Position numbers and translations under genes: made by a program
The notes under the pieces: model-generated
The model's input: the letters and a program-made list of their open reading frames with translations, nothing else
Databases searched by the model: none
What the model was told of the DNA's origin: nothing
Shown here: in pieces, positions 7,645 through 16,575 of the stretch
Position numbering within the stretch: position 1 is the first letter of the stretch
How the letters are laid out: each line of letters opens with the position of its first letter
NCBI GenBank assembly: GCA_964650965.1
Contig: CAZYYO010000029.1
Location: 1 to 30,616, forward strand
Source of the DNA: CAZYYO01 sp964650965
Lineage (GTDB): Bacteria; Bacillota; Clostridia; Lachnospirales; Lachnospiraceae
DNA: 30,616 nt
Direction of reading: 5' to 3'

Positions 7645-8352
7645 ATGAGTCAAGGCTTACAATACCAACGAACCGACAAAGCAATCGTAGACGCATTCTT
7701 AGACCTGGTAATCGAAGGCAGCTTCGAAAAACTTACAGTACAAAACATCATAGACCGGGCAATGATCAGCAAAAACACCTTCTACTCTCATTATCGTGAT
7801 AAATACGATATTGCCGAGCAGCTGTTTACCCAATATAAGAAGAGCTTTAATCATTTTCTTAGAAAAAATTATGGAGAAAAAGGCAAAGAACTTGCCCAAA
7901 AAGAACAGGGGCCATTCTCAAGAGATGAAATCAACTCTCTAGCTACGAAGGCCTATCGTGACTATTTAAAGGATCATGGAAAAATCCTCATGGCCCTAAA
8001 TAAGATACAAACGGATAAAGTAAGCATGCAAAATTTTATCAAGGAATTATTTAAGGAGCGCTATATTCACGCTCCTTCTAATGCCAATCGCCCAATGGAA
8101 GAACTTATTCTGGAGGGGGAAATATATGCAGGGGTCTTCTCTGCCATATCCCAGCATCTGTATCCTCAGCATAATCCCTTAGAGCCTCCATTTTTATCCA
8201 GCGATATTATTGACCAGGCCATATGCAATGCTTTTCTCTATTCCATGGGCATTATCGAAAAAAAATGTAACAAAGAGGGCTACGATTCCATTATGGACCT
8301 AAAAGAACAGGCCCGTACCTATGCTGAGAATTATCAATGGAATGAGGAATAG
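7645..8352 (+). CDS. TetR/AcrR-family transcriptional regulator
   Basis: One-component DNA-binding regulator of 235 residues. The N-terminal ~60 residues form the TetR helix-turn-helix: AIVDAFLDLVIEGSFEKLTV then QNIIDRAMISKNTFYSHYRD, with the diagnostic FYSHYRDKYDI recognition-helix end. The remaining ~170 helical residues would bind an unknown ligand and dimerise. An AAAGGAGG site lies about 10 nt before the ATG. It is divergent from the GH3/symporter operon across a 475-bp gap and may control it. It is convergent with the epimerase-AKR fusion gene, the two stop codons being one base apart with no terminator between. Target and ligand are unknown. Confidence 0.88.
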   Translation: MSQGLQYQRTDKAIVDAFLDLVIEGSFEKLTVQNIIDRAMISKNTFYSHYRDKYDIAEQLFTQYKKSFNHFLRKNYGEKGKELAQKEQGPFSRDEINSLATKAYRDYLKDHGKILMALNKIQTDKVSMQNFIKELFKERYIHAPSNANRPMEELILEGEIYAGVFSAISQHLYPQHNPLEPPFLSSDIIDQAICNAFLYSMGIIEKKCNKEGYDSIMDLKEQARTYAENYQWNEE

Positions 8353-8353
8353 C

Positions 8354-10168
8354 CTACCCTTCCAAGAATTTCACATCCTCTGCTGACAAGCATGTAAGGC
8401 TTGCCTGGATATTTTCTACCATCCGCTGGGCACTTCTGGTACTTACAATGGCAAACAGATTCATATCATTACTGTAAATATAACGCATGGCTATCATAGA
8501 CACACTGCAGTGATATTTCTGTGCCAATTCCTCAGCTCTGGCCAGACGCTCCATATTTACTGGATAAAGATACCCCTTTTGTCCGGCAGCATCTAATACT
8601 TGCTTGGCTCCTTCCATATCATTGGATGTAAATTTTCCACTGAAGAAGCCTCGTCCCATACTGGAATATGCCAGGACCGGCATCTGGTTTTGGGCATACC
8701 ATGCTCTTGCCAGCTGATTTTTCTCACCGGAAATGGTGACGCAGGCACCGCCCCAGGGATCTTCTACCTGTTCTGCTAATCCAAAGTTGGGGCTGGAAAT
8801 GGAGAAGCCGTCCATCTCATGTTCTAAAGCATAGGCATTTGCCTGTGCAATCCGCTGATGGGTCCAGTTAGAAACACCAAAGATTCTAACCTTGCCCTGC
8901 CGCTTCACATCATTTAACGCCGTCATAATTTCTCCCACAGAGGTATTGGGGTCATCTCTATGAAGGAGGAAAATATCCACATAATCCATTTGCAGGGTTT
9001 TCAGACTTTTCTCCAGTTCTTCTTTGATAACCTGGGCATTGACACAGACCTTGCCTCCCATGGATACATTTCCGCACTTGGTTAAGATAATCACACGCTC
9101 TCGGTTATTACGGGCTTTCACCCATTCCCCAAGAGATTTTTCTGCCATACCGTATCCTCTGGCACAGTCGAAGGCATTAATTCCTCTGGCATACATACTA
9201 TCCAAAAGAGCCTGGGCATCCTTTCCCATAAGCATGTCCTTCATTGCAGTTCCAAAGAAAATCCGAGAGGTTTTCTTAGTAAGACCTGGAATCGTAACGT
9301 ATTGGGGTTTATGAAATGTACCATCCCATACATCCTTAATATAGGACACATAATCCCGTACACGTTCACTGTGTCCTACGCCCTTGACTCCTTTCTTGGC
9401 ACTGTATTCAATAGCGAGAACTCCTTGATAGTTGTCCTGACGAAGTCTGATTAGAAGCTCCTCCATTGGAATGATGCCGCTGCCTGTGGCTACCGCAACA
9501 ATCCGGTTGCCATCCACACATTCTTCCCCCTGGGAAAATGGGCCAACCACAACATCCTTAAGATGCACACGAATGATATATGATTTCAGCTGTTCATAAA
9601 TTGCAAGCTCATCACAGCTGGTATCTGCCACTCTGAAGTTGCCTGTATCAAAGATCAACCCCAGACCTGGAACATGGTCAAGTACATATTTGCAATCCTC
9701 TGATGATGCCAGTGGCTTATAGGCATGAGGGGTATTTTCAAAGCCAATCTGCAAATCATATTTCTTTCCAACCTCTACCGCAGTTTTAAAATGCTTTACT
9801 GCTATGGTAAGCATTTCCTGTTTGGACAGATTCTTGCAGATTTTTTTCTCCTTCGCTGTAGTTTGCCCAGGAATCACCATAAGACAGGTAGCACCCAGGT
9901 CTTTTGCCATTGTAGCCGCATGTTCTAACTGTTCCTTCACTTTATCCCCTGCTGTATAAAATGGACTTGATGTAATCAGGCAGTCGCATTGGATTTTGTT
10001 TTTCTCTAATGCAGCCTTCACCTTCTTAAGATGATACAGCTTCATTTCAAATTCCATCATATCCACCATGGAAATCCCATTGTTCTTTGCAATCTCAGCG
10101 ATGATGTCCCCATTCATCCCTCGCATTAAATCATTCATCATCGAAAATGTCATAAGTGATAATTTCAT
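8354..10168 (-). CDS. Fusion protein: sugar isomerase/epimerase-like TIM barrel + aldo/keto reductase
   Basis: Two enzymes in one 604-residue chain. Residues 1-280 are a xylose-isomerase-like (AP endonuclease 2 superfamily) TIM barrel with plausible metal ligands: Glu144 in GFENTPH, Asp in IFDTGNF, His in RVHLKD and Glu in AIEYSA. Residues from about 292 on are an aldo/keto reductase with the full catalytic tetrad: Asp334 and Tyr339 in FDCARGYG, Lys364 in ILTKCG, His403 in LLHRDD. The linker is short (KPQYVTIPGLTKKTSR). The likely role is two successive steps on a sugar or polyol, isomerisation or epimerisation plus NAD(P)H-dependent reduction or oxidation, but the substrate is unknown. An AGGAGAAGCAAAATG start supports the N-terminus. 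It is a single-gene unit, with hairpins separating it from purD upstream. The frame is continuous, so the fusion is not a frameshift artefact. Confidence 0.85.
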   Translation of the reverse strand: MKLSLMTFSMMNDLMRGMNGDIIAEIAKNNGISMVDMMEFEMKLYHLKKVKAALEKNKIQCDCLITSSPFYTAGDKVKEQLEHAATMAKDLGATCLMVIPGQTTAKEKKICKNLSKQEMLTIAVKHFKTAVEVGKKYDLQIGFENTPHAYKPLASSEDCKYVLDHVPGLGLIFDTGNFRVADTSCDELAIYEQLKSYIIRVHLKDVVVGPFSQGEECVDGNRIVAVATGSGIIPMEELLIRLRQDNYQGVLAIEYSAKKGVKGVGHSERVRDYVSYIKDVWDGTFHKPQYVTIPGLTKKTSRIFFGTAMKDMLMGKDAQALLDSMYARGINAFDCARGYGMAEKSLGEWVKARNNRERVIILTKCGNVSMGGKVCVNAQVIKEELEKSLKTLQMDYVDIFLLHRDDPNTSVGEIMTALNDVKRQGKVRIFGVSNWTHQRIAQANAYALEHEMDGFSISSPNFGLAEQVEDPWGGACVTISGEKNQLARAWYAQNQMPVLAYSSMGRGFFSGKFTSNDMEGAKQVLDAAGQKGYLYPVNMERLARAEELAQKYHCSVSMIAMRYIYSNDMNLFAIVSTRSAQRMVENIQASLTCLSAEDVKFLEG

Positions 10169-10198
10169 TTTGCTTCTCCTTTACCCCACAATGATAGA

Positions 10199-10231
10199 AT
10201 CCTCTTGAAACCTATATCGTTCCAAGAGGAT
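10199..10231 (-). terminator. Terminator-like hairpin at the end of the pur operon
   Basis: ATCCTCTTGAAAC (10199-10211) pairs with GTTCCAAGAGGAT (10219-10231) with one mismatch and a 7-nt loop. On minus it lies about 20 nt past the purD stop and is followed by TCTATCATT, a weak T tract. Confidence 0.55.
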
Positions 10232-10249
10232 GTATTGTTAGTTATAATA

Positions 10250-11521
10250 TTACGCCTCGTCAATAGCCTTGCCAATATCATGACGCATATATTTGTTGTC
10301 AAAATCAATCCAGTTCGTTGCATCATAGGCTTTCTGCCTTGCATCCTTTAAATCACAGCCCTTAGCTGTAATTCCAAGAACACGGCCACCGTTGGTAACA
10401 ATGTCACCATCAGCATTAAATGCTGTACCTGCATGGAAGCAGAAATAGTTCTCATTGTCGAATTTATCGAAGCCTGTGATTTTGTAGCCCTTCTCATAAG
10501 AAACAGGATAGCCATCACTTGCTAATACAACGCAAACTGCTGCATTGTCTTCAAATTCTAAGGTTAACTGATCTAAGGTACCCTCAACACATGCTTCCAT
10601 AACATCTATAATATCGTTCTTCATACGGGGAAGAACCACCTGGGCTTCCGGGTCTCCAAATCTGGCATTATATTCTAATACCTTGGGTCCTTCTTCTGTG
10701 AGCATTAAGCCAAAGAAGATAACTCCCTTAAACTCTCTGCCTTCCGCTGCCATTGCATCCACCGTTGCCTGGTATACATATTTCTTACAGAAATCGTCTA
10801 CCTCACTGGTGTAGAATGGGCTTGGTGAAAATGTTCCCATACCACCGGTGTTAAGACCGGTATCTCCATCTCCGGCACGCTTATGATCCTGTGCAGAGCT
10901 CATAATCTGAATGGTTTTTCCATCACAGAAGCTTAATACAGAAACCTCACGGCCTGTCATAAATTCTTCAATGACCATGGTATTTCCAGCATTTCCGAAT
11001 TTCTTATCTTCCATAATTTCTTTTACGCCGTCAAATGCCTCTTCTCTGGTATTGCAGATTAACACACCTTTACCAAGGGCTAATCCATCTGCTTTTAAGA
11101 CGATTGGCATTTTTGCTGTCTTTAAGTATTCCAAAGCTTTCTCTGGATCATCAAAGTTCTCATATCCAGCGGTAGGAATATTGTATTTTTTCATTAAATC
11201 CTTGGAAAATGCTTTGCTTCCTTCCAGGATTGCTGCATTGGCTCTTGGACCAAATACCTTTAAGCCTTCCGCTTCAAAGGCATCCACAATACCACCAACC
11301 AGGGGATCATCCATTCCAATGATGGTAAAATCGATTTCTTTTTCTTTTGCAAATGCAACTAATTTATCAAATTCCATGGCTGTGATTGCAACGCACTCTG
11401 CCAACTGAGAAATTCCTGCATTTCCTGGTGCACAATATATTTTATCTACCCGAGGACTTTTTGCTACCGATGCACAAATTGCATGTTCACGTCCGCCACT
11501 TCCAACTACTAATACCTTCAT
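10250..11521 (-). CDS. purD: Phosphoribosylamine--glycine ligase (GAR synthetase)
   Basis: Second step of de novo purine synthesis: ATP-dependent joining of 5-phosphoribosylamine and glycine to give GAR, in the cytoplasm. At 423 residues it has the normal monofunctional length. The N-terminal GARS domain starts MKVLVVGSGGREHAI. The ATP-grasp core contains VLKADGLALGKGV, the glycine-rich GDGDTGLNTGGMGTFSP region, and EYNARFGDPEAQVVLPR, a purD signature. The C-terminal domain contains GRVLGITAKG. GGAGGATAAGAG precedes the ATG. It is the last gene of the purE-purM-purN-purD run, separated from purN by 57 nt holding a strong hairpin. Confidence 0.97.
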   Translation of the reverse strand: MKVLVVGSGGREHAICASVAKSPRVDKIYCAPGNAGISQLAECVAITAMEFDKLVAFAKEKEIDFTIIGMDDPLVGGIVDAFEAEGLKVFGPRANAAILEGSKAFSKDLMKKYNIPTAGYENFDDPEKALEYLKTAKMPIVLKADGLALGKGVLICNTREEAFDGVKEIMEDKKFGNAGNTMVIEEFMTGREVSVLSFCDGKTIQIMSSAQDHKRAGDGDTGLNTGGMGTFSPSPFYTSEVDDFCKKYVYQATVDAMAAEGREFKGVIFFGLMLTEEGPKVLEYNARFGDPEAQVVLPRMKNDIIDVMEACVEGTLDQLTLEFEDNAAVCVVLASDGYPVSYEKGYKITGFDKFDNENYFCFHAGTAFNADGDIVTNGGRVLGITAKGCDLKDARQKAYDATNWIDFDNKYMRHDIGKAIDEA

Positions 11522-11540
11522 CTCTTATCCTCCATTTGAA

Positions 11541-11574
11541 TATCAGTGATACCATACACATAGTATCACTGATA
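11541..11574 (-). promoter_or_regulatory. Hairpin between purN and purD (attenuator or mRNA-stability element)
   Basis: TATCAGTGATAC (11541-11552) pairs perfectly with GTATCACTGATA (11563-11574) around a 10-nt loop. On the minus strand it is followed by TTCAAATGGAGG, which lacks a T run and leads straight into the purD ribosome binding site. It is unlikely to be a full terminator and more likely tunes purD expression or protects the upstream mRNA. Confidence 0.55.
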
Positions 11575-11578
11575 GCAT

Positions 11579-12205
11579 TTACTCATTAATAATAACGCGA
11601 TGGTCCTCTACCTTCACTTTGTTTCCTGCAATCAAGTCAATGGCCTGGGGAAGAATCTTCCATTCAGCCTCTTCCATGACACGCTGCTGCAAGGTCTTTG
11701 GTGTATCCTCCGGCTGTACTGCAACGGCTTTCTGCAGAATAATAGGACCGGTATCTGTTCCTTCGTCTACAAAATGAACGGTAGCTCCTGTAACCTTCAC
11801 CCCCCGGCTTAATACGCCTTCATGCACCTTCAATCCATAAAATCCCGTTCCGCAAAAAGCTGGAATTAAGGATGGGTGAATATTTATGATGCGATTCTCA
11901 TATTCTCGAATCATCTCCTTGGGAATGACTACAAGAAATCCTGCAAGCACCACCAGGTCGACTCCATATGAATTAAGCTTTGCTAAGAATGCATCGTTAA
12001 ATTCTTCCCGAGATGCAAAGTCCTTGGGAGAGATGCATACTGCATGAATTCCATGCTTCTTCGCCCGTTCCAATGCAAATGCATTGGCATTGTTACTAAT
12101 AACCACTTTGATACAGGTATTTTGGATTGTGCCATTTTCCACTGCATCAATAATTGCCTGGAGATTGGTTCCACCACCTGAAACAAGAACTGCAATCTTT
12201 AGCAT
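11579..12205 (-). CDS. purN: Phosphoribosylglycinamide formyltransferase (GAR transformylase)
   Basis: Third step of purine synthesis: transfers formyl from 10-formyltetrahydrofolate to GAR. The 208-residue length is typical. Landmarks are the N-terminal Rossmann-like start (IAVLVSGGGTNLQAIIDA), the catalytic stretch NIHPSLIPAF with the Asn and His of the active site, and VTGATVHFVDEGTDTGPII with the catalytic Asp. The CGTGFYGLKVHE loop, in place of the PGxxAH form of proteobacterial enzymes, is the usual clostridial variant. The ATG overlaps the purM stop by 7 nt (start 12205, purM end 12199), indicating translational coupling, and an AAGGAG site lies within the purM end. Confidence 0.96.
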   Translation of the reverse strand: MLKIAVLVSGGGTNLQAIIDAVENGTIQNTCIKVVISNNANAFALERAKKHGIHAVCISPKDFASREEFNDAFLAKLNSYGVDLVVLAGFLVVIPKEMIREYENRIINIHPSLIPAFCGTGFYGLKVHEGVLSRGVKVTGATVHFVDEGTDTGPIILQKAVAVQPEDTPKTLQQRVMEEAEWKILPQAIDLIAGNKVKVEDHRVIINE

Positions 12206-13224
12206 AAGGTTACTCCTTTGTCACCATCTTCAATATGACCAACGATATATGGTGTATCTCCGGCAGCCTTCATTGCTTCCATGGTCTTATCCACATCTGC
12301 AGGGTCAACCGCAACAATCATTCCAAGACCCATGTTATAAGTAGCATACATCATTTCTTCAGCAACATTTCCAACCCGTGCCATCATTTTAAAGATTGGT
12401 GGGATTTCATAGGAATCTTTTTCTACAAATGCATGCTTTCCTTCTGGAAGCATACGTGGAATATTCTCGTAGAATCCACCACCTGTAATATGGCTGCAGG
12501 CCTTGATACGAACGCCGGCATCCTTCACGCTCTTTAATGCCTTCACATAGATTCTTGTAGGAGCAAGAAGTGCTTCTCCAAGAGTTGTTCCTAATTCTTC
12601 ATGATATTTATTCAAGGTCTCTTTATCCATGTTGAAAATCTTACGAACCAGAGAGAATCCATTGGAGTGAACTCCGGTAGATGCCATTCCAATTAATACA
12701 TCATTGGCCTTTACTTCTTTTCCGGTAATAATGTCCTTCTCATCTACAACACCAACAGAAAATCCTGCCAGGTCATATTCATCCTCTGGCATCAGTCCTG
12801 GATGCTCTGCTGTTTCCCCACCAATTAAGGCACAGCCAGACTGCTTACAGCCTTCTGCTACACCACCTACGATGGTTGCAATCTTTTCAGGAATATTCTT
12901 GCCACAGGCAATGTAATCCAGGAAGAATAATGGTTCTCCACCTGCACAGGCCACGTCATTTACACACATTGCAACAGCATCAATACCGATGGTATCATGC
13001 TTGTCCATAATAAATGCCAGCTTCACCTTGGTTCCACATCCATCTGTTCCGGATAACAGAACCGGGTTTTCCATATCTTTAAATGCTCCCATGGAAAACG
13101 CTCCGGAAAAGCCACCAAGATTGGTAAGCACTTCACTTCTCATGGTCTGCTTTACGCTGTCCTTCATTAATTCTACTGATTTGTAACCTGCTTCAATATC
13201 TACGCCTGCGTTCTTGTAATCCAT
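12199..13224 (-). CDS. purM: Phosphoribosylformylglycinamidine cyclo-ligase (AIR synthetase)
   Basis: Fifth step of purine synthesis: ATP-dependent ring closure of FGAM to AIR. Landmarks are MDYKNAGVDIEAGYKSV at the N-terminus, the FSGAFSMGAFK region, VLLSGTDGCGTKVKLAF, MCVNDVACAGGEPLFFLDYI, ALIGGETAEHPG and the C-terminal CSHITGGGFYENIPRMLP. The frame is open to 13245, but the AGGAGG site sits 7 nt ahead of the ATG at 13224, giving 341 residues and matching the family's MDYKxAGVD start. Coupled to purN by overlap. The ~120-nt spacer to purE contains no clear terminator. Confidence 0.96.
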   Translation of the reverse strand: MDYKNAGVDIEAGYKSVELMKDSVKQTMRSEVLTNLGGFSGAFSMGAFKDMENPVLLSGTDGCGTKVKLAFIMDKHDTIGIDAVAMCVNDVACAGGEPLFFLDYIACGKNIPEKIATIVGGVAEGCKQSGCALIGGETAEHPGLMPEDEYDLAGFSVGVVDEKDIITGKEVKANDVLIGMASTGVHSNGFSLVRKIFNMDKETLNKYHEELGTTLGEALLAPTRIYVKALKSVKDAGVRIKACSHITGGGFYENIPRMLPEGKHAFVEKDSYEIPPIFKMMARVGNVAEEMMYATYNMGLGMIVAVDPADVDKTMEAMKAAGDTPYIVGHIEDGDKGVTLC

Positions 13225-13345
13225 ACCTGTTCCTCCTGATTTCACACCTTATCTATACTTGTCTTATATGTACTTGATAGCATTCCTGTTAGTATCATAC
13301 TATGTTTCACTAATAATTTCTAATTATAAATTATGATAGCTTTTA

Positions 13346-13846
13346 TTAGTAATTCTTATATCCAACTTCTTTTAAATGTGCATCCTTAGCTTCTACCTGC
13401 TCCTTTAAATCCTGAGAATACTTCTTTAATTTCTCCAGAAGCTGTGGGTCTGATGTAGCCAGAATTTTTGCTGCCAGAATACCTGCGTTAGCTCCGCCAT
13501 TAATTGCAACGGTAGCCACTGGAATTCCACTAGGCATCTGAACGATGGAATACAGGGAATCCACACCGCCTAAGTCAGAGGTCTTCATAGGAATACCAAT
13601 TACCGGCATTGGAAACAGTGCTGCACACATTCCTGGTAAATGTGCTGCTTTTCCAGCTCCTGCAATAATCACCTGAACACCTCTTGCTTCCGCTCCCTTG
13701 GCGTATTCAAAGAATACATCCGGTTCTCTGTGTGCAGAAATAATTGTCATTTCATATGCAATGTTAAACTGATCTAAGATTTCTGCTGCCTTTGCCATTA
13801 CGGGCATGTCGGAATCGCTGCCCATTACAATACTTACCTTTGCCAT
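13346..13846 (-). CDS. purE: N5-carboxyaminoimidazole ribonucleotide mutase (class I PurE)
   Basis: Converts N5-CAIR to CAIR in purine synthesis; forms octamers in the cytoplasm. The 166-residue chain has the class I signatures VMGSDSDMPVM, ISAHREPD, GAGKAAHLPGMCAAL and PVIGIPM, then SLYSIVQMPSGIPVATVAIN and NAGILAAKIL. An ATG at 13879 is also open, but AAAGGAG stands 9 nt before the ATG at 13846 and the family begins right there (MAKVSIVMGSDSD). No purK is adjacent. It follows the M29-type aminopeptidase by 45 nt and leads the pur segment of the operon. Confidence 0.96.
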   Translation of the reverse strand: MAKVSIVMGSDSDMPVMAKAAEILDQFNIAYEMTIISAHREPDVFFEYAKGAEARGVQVIIAGAGKAAHLPGMCAALFPMPVIGIPMKTSDLGGVDSLYSIVQMPSGIPVATVAINGGANAGILAAKILATSDPQLLEKLKKYSQDLKEQVEAKDAHLKEVGYKNY

Positions 13847-13891
13847 GTGTCTAATCTCCTTTTCTCTTCTATCTAACAACTTGTGTCTGAT

Positions 13892-15979
13892 TTATACATC
13901 TAATGGAACATTCAGTACTTCTGTACCGGGAACCACAAACCGTCCCTGACGAATCACATCATGCTCCTGTCCCTTAGCATCCACTACCCAGATACGGTCC
14001 AATTCGTCATAAGGAATGGTAATATCTGTGTGACAGTTAAAGTAGGCCTTGGCCATATCTTCCTTTCGAAGAATGGAGCAGGAATTATCCCTTGCCACTA
14101 CCTCCTTACCATCTGGATTATACATTGGAGTATCCTCTTCATAGGAATAACAGGTATCTCCTACTGCAAAATGAGGTCCCGTTTTCTCTGCAATCAGAAT
14201 AGGAAGCTTATCAGCGATCTGATAATCCTGTGCCATGCGGTACGCTGTTGTATTGGTACCAATGGCAAATTCTCCCATAGGCAGAGTCTTGTGATGATGT
14301 AGTACATTGTCGTAAATGTACTTCTGATTTTCTTCCTCTGTGGGGAAATTGCTGCAGGTATAAGAGGAAATCTTTCCCTCTGTAAAGGTCACTTCTAAAT
14401 CCTGATAATACAGCTCATTTAAGAATACTCCGGTTACATGAAGCGTACCATTGGTACCTTCTAGCACAGGAGAAGTAAATACCTCTCCCACTGGAATATT
14501 TACATCAGCAACACAATTCTCAAAAATCGTCTCTTTCTCCGGATTCCTCAAGGGATAAAGTGCTACGGTAAGGTTCGTGTGATTCTTCCCTCTTCCGGTG
14601 ATTCTGGCATAGATACCCTGGTCTAATACCTGAATAATCTTCTGCTGCATATTCTGGTACAGCTTATAATCCAAGGTGTTTAGCTCCATGGTTTTAGCGA
14701 AAATCTCCGGGAATTTCTCCCCAATGGCAGGGATTGGAAAGGCGATAATGGTAAAGCTTCGTTCCTCACCCTTAATGTAGGAGTTGGTCATCTGACCTGC
14801 CTGGGATGCGAAGTACACATTTAACTCATTTTGCCTGTCACTGTAGGTCTTTCGCTGTGGCTTATTCTCCGGGTGAAAAGGTGTCTCCCCAAAGACCTCA
14901 ATCACGGCTGGTCCGCCATGTTCTGCGGCAAGCTCTTTGTTCTTCTCGAAGGTATCCTTTAACACCTCTAATCTGCGCTCCACAAAGGCTTTATCAAAAT
15001 AATAGGCTCTGTCGTCCTTATGATCATAATCAAACTGTTTATTCATGGAAGAAGAATAGCAGCCCCTTTTACTGCTGCCTCTTCCGGTAAAAGATAATAC
15101 CGCTTCTCGAGTGATAGTTGCCTCCAGATGCATTGCTTCAAAATTACAAATAGCCTGGCGAACCACTCGTTCAAAGCCTATGGGATACTCCACCTTCACC
15201 GTTTTCTTTTTGGTAATATCCTTGCCGGTGGCCTCAAATCCCATACGATAGCCTTCGGTATAGGTGTCTGCCATTTTCTGGATTTCATCCGGTGACAAGG
15301 TATTAAGAAATGCTGCAAGCTGCAGTTCATTTTCTCCAATATAAGAACCGTACTGATACAGGTAGGTTATATCATTGAAATCTGACTTCATAACAATGTC
15401 CCGGAAGAAGTCAGCACGGGCATCCACCATTCCAATCACCGGTTCTGCCGCAAATATTTCACTATAGTCATGATAGAACCAATAAATAGCTTCATTTACA
15501 TTTTTCTTGATTTCCTTCAGGTCGCCGTCTTCCTCCATAAAGCAGCCATATACCTGTACAAATAATTCCATGAAGATGGTAACTAAATCTTCTCTTCCCT
15601 CATATGCGTAAGGAATGATTGCCAAAATATCTGCATAAAGGGCGGAAAGTAAGCCTCCTAACTCCTCTCCTAAGGCATCCACTGCATATGCGGGATTTAA
15701 GAAGCTTCGGTCATAAAGCTTCGGTGCCAGCCGTCCATACAGCTGATTTTGTAACTTTTGATAATCTGCCACATCATATTTCTTAGATGCTGATGTAATT
15801 CCAAGCTTTTCCTCTAAAATGGGATGCACCAGAAGAATGAAATCACTGATTTCCCGAAAATAGGTCTGCTGATTTTCTGATAGCATTGTCTCCTGGGAAA
15901 TTTCTAAAATTCGTTCCTGAACAAGCAGTCTTCGCTCTCTTAGCTCCTGGGTTGGTTCATAGAATATCTGATTACTCAT
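13892..15979 (-). CDS. M29-type (thermophilic/leucyl) aminopeptidase with long N-terminal extension
   Basis: Predicted metal-dependent exopeptidase removing N-terminal amino acids, in the cytoplasm (no signal peptide). The C-terminal ~380 residues fit the M29 family: Glu499 in VGEVFTSPV, Glu570 in MGEFAIGTN, His603 in EKTGPHFAVG, and His650/Asp652 in FNCHTDITI correspond to the five metal ligands in order and approximate spacing. The tyrosine after the His603 motif sits one residue later than in the classical HxALGxxY form. The first ~300 residues are helical and absent from the ~410-residue classical enzymes. The start overlaps the HD-domain gene by 8 nt, so the two are translationally coupled. 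Family assignment is good; peptide specificity is unknown. Confidence 0.8.
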   Translation of the reverse strand: MSNQIFYEPTQELRERRLLVQERILEISQETMLSENQQTYFREISDFILLVHPILEEKLGITSASKKYDVADYQKLQNQLYGRLAPKLYDRSFLNPAYAVDALGEELGGLLSALYADILAIIPYAYEGREDLVTIFMELFVQVYGCFMEEDGDLKEIKKNVNEAIYWFYHDYSEIFAAEPVIGMVDARADFFRDIVMKSDFNDITYLYQYGSYIGENELQLAAFLNTLSPDEIQKMADTYTEGYRMGFEATGKDITKKKTVKVEYPIGFERVVRQAICNFEAMHLEATITREAVLSFTGRGSSKRGCYSSSMNKQFDYDHKDDRAYYFDKAFVERRLEVLKDTFEKNKELAAEHGGPAVIEVFGETPFHPENKPQRKTYSDRQNELNVYFASQAGQMTNSYIKGEERSFTIIAFPIPAIGEKFPEIFAKTMELNTLDYKLYQNMQQKIIQVLDQGIYARITGRGKNHTNLTVALYPLRNPEKETIFENCVADVNIPVGEVFTSPVLEGTNGTLHVTGVFLNELYYQDLEVTFTEGKISSYTCSNFPTEEENQKYIYDNVLHHHKTLPMGEFAIGTNTTAYRMAQDYQIADKLPILIAEKTGPHFAVGDTCYSYEEDTPMYNPDGKEVVARDNSCSILRKEDMAKAYFNCHTDITIPYDELDRIWVVDAKGQEHDVIRQGRFVVPGTEVLNVPLDV

Positions 15980-16559
15980 TTACAAGTAGTCCTTTCTCAA
16001 CATTTTCATCAATCAGATTAACCACATATTGATATAGTATGGCAGATCCATCCTTAATATATTCTGCCCGTTTCATAATCTGGGATTTCTTCACTCCATG
16101 CTCTAACCAAGATGCACCACCTGCCTTGTTGGTTAAAAGTACCGGCTGAATACGGTCTAAGGCATTGGCAAATTTTGCCTCCGGGGTCTGGCGAGCTTCG
16201 AACTCCTCCCACATGCTGCGATAATATTCTCCCTGCTCCCGGGGAAGCATTCCGTACAGATGTATGGCAGCTTCCTTCTCCCGCTTCGCCTTAGATTTAT
16301 TGGCTTCCACATCATAGGCATAGGTATCTCCTGCATCAATCTCAATCACATCATGAAGCAGTACCAGCTGCATGGTATGAGCAACATCAATAGGTTCATT
16401 GGCATATTCACTTAACAGAAAGCACATCACAGCCAAGTGATAGGAATGCTCTGCATCATTTTCCTTACGGCTTCCATCGCTTAGATAGGTCTGCCGCATA
16501 ATATTTTTCATTTTATCTACTTCCAGTATAAAATCCATCTGTTGTTTCAGTCTGTCCAT
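15972..16559 (-). CDS. HD-domain phosphohydrolase (YfbR/HDDC2-like)
   Basis: Small metal-dependent phosphohydrolase of 195 residues. HD-domain ligands are visible: His38 in NDAEHSYHLAV, His69-Asp70 in LLHDVIEIDAGDTYAYD, and a distal Asp in ANALDRIQPVLLT. The pattern AEHS...LLHDxxE.xxGDxxxyD is that of 5'-deoxyribonucleotidase YfbR and human HDDC2 relatives, so a nucleotide monophosphatase role is plausible and suits the nucleotide-synthesis neighbourhood. That role is inference. It overlaps the downstream aminopeptidase by 8 nt and follows the small membrane protein gene by 16 nt, placing it within the pyrE-to-purD run. Confidence 0.82.
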   Translation of the reverse strand: MDRLKQQMDFILEVDKMKNIMRQTYLSDGSRKENDAEHSYHLAVMCFLLSEYANEPIDVAHTMQLVLLHDVIEIDAGDTYAYDVEANKSKAKREKEAAIHLYGMLPREQGEYYRSMWEEFEARQTPEAKFANALDRIQPVLLTNKAGGASWLEHGVKKSQIMKRAEYIKDGSAILYQYVVNLIDENVEKGLLVNE

Positions 16560-16575
16560 TTGATTATCTGCCCTT

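Noticed and set aside
8345..8360. Missing terminator between the convergent TetR-type and fusion genes taken as a sequencing error
   Set aside because: Both reading frames end naturally with intact family-like C-termini, so tight convergent packing is the simpler explanation.
13225..13345. Purine riboswitch or separate promoter between purE and purM
   Set aside because: I found no conserved purine-aptamer core or clear -35/-10 pair; only an AT-rich weak stem is present.
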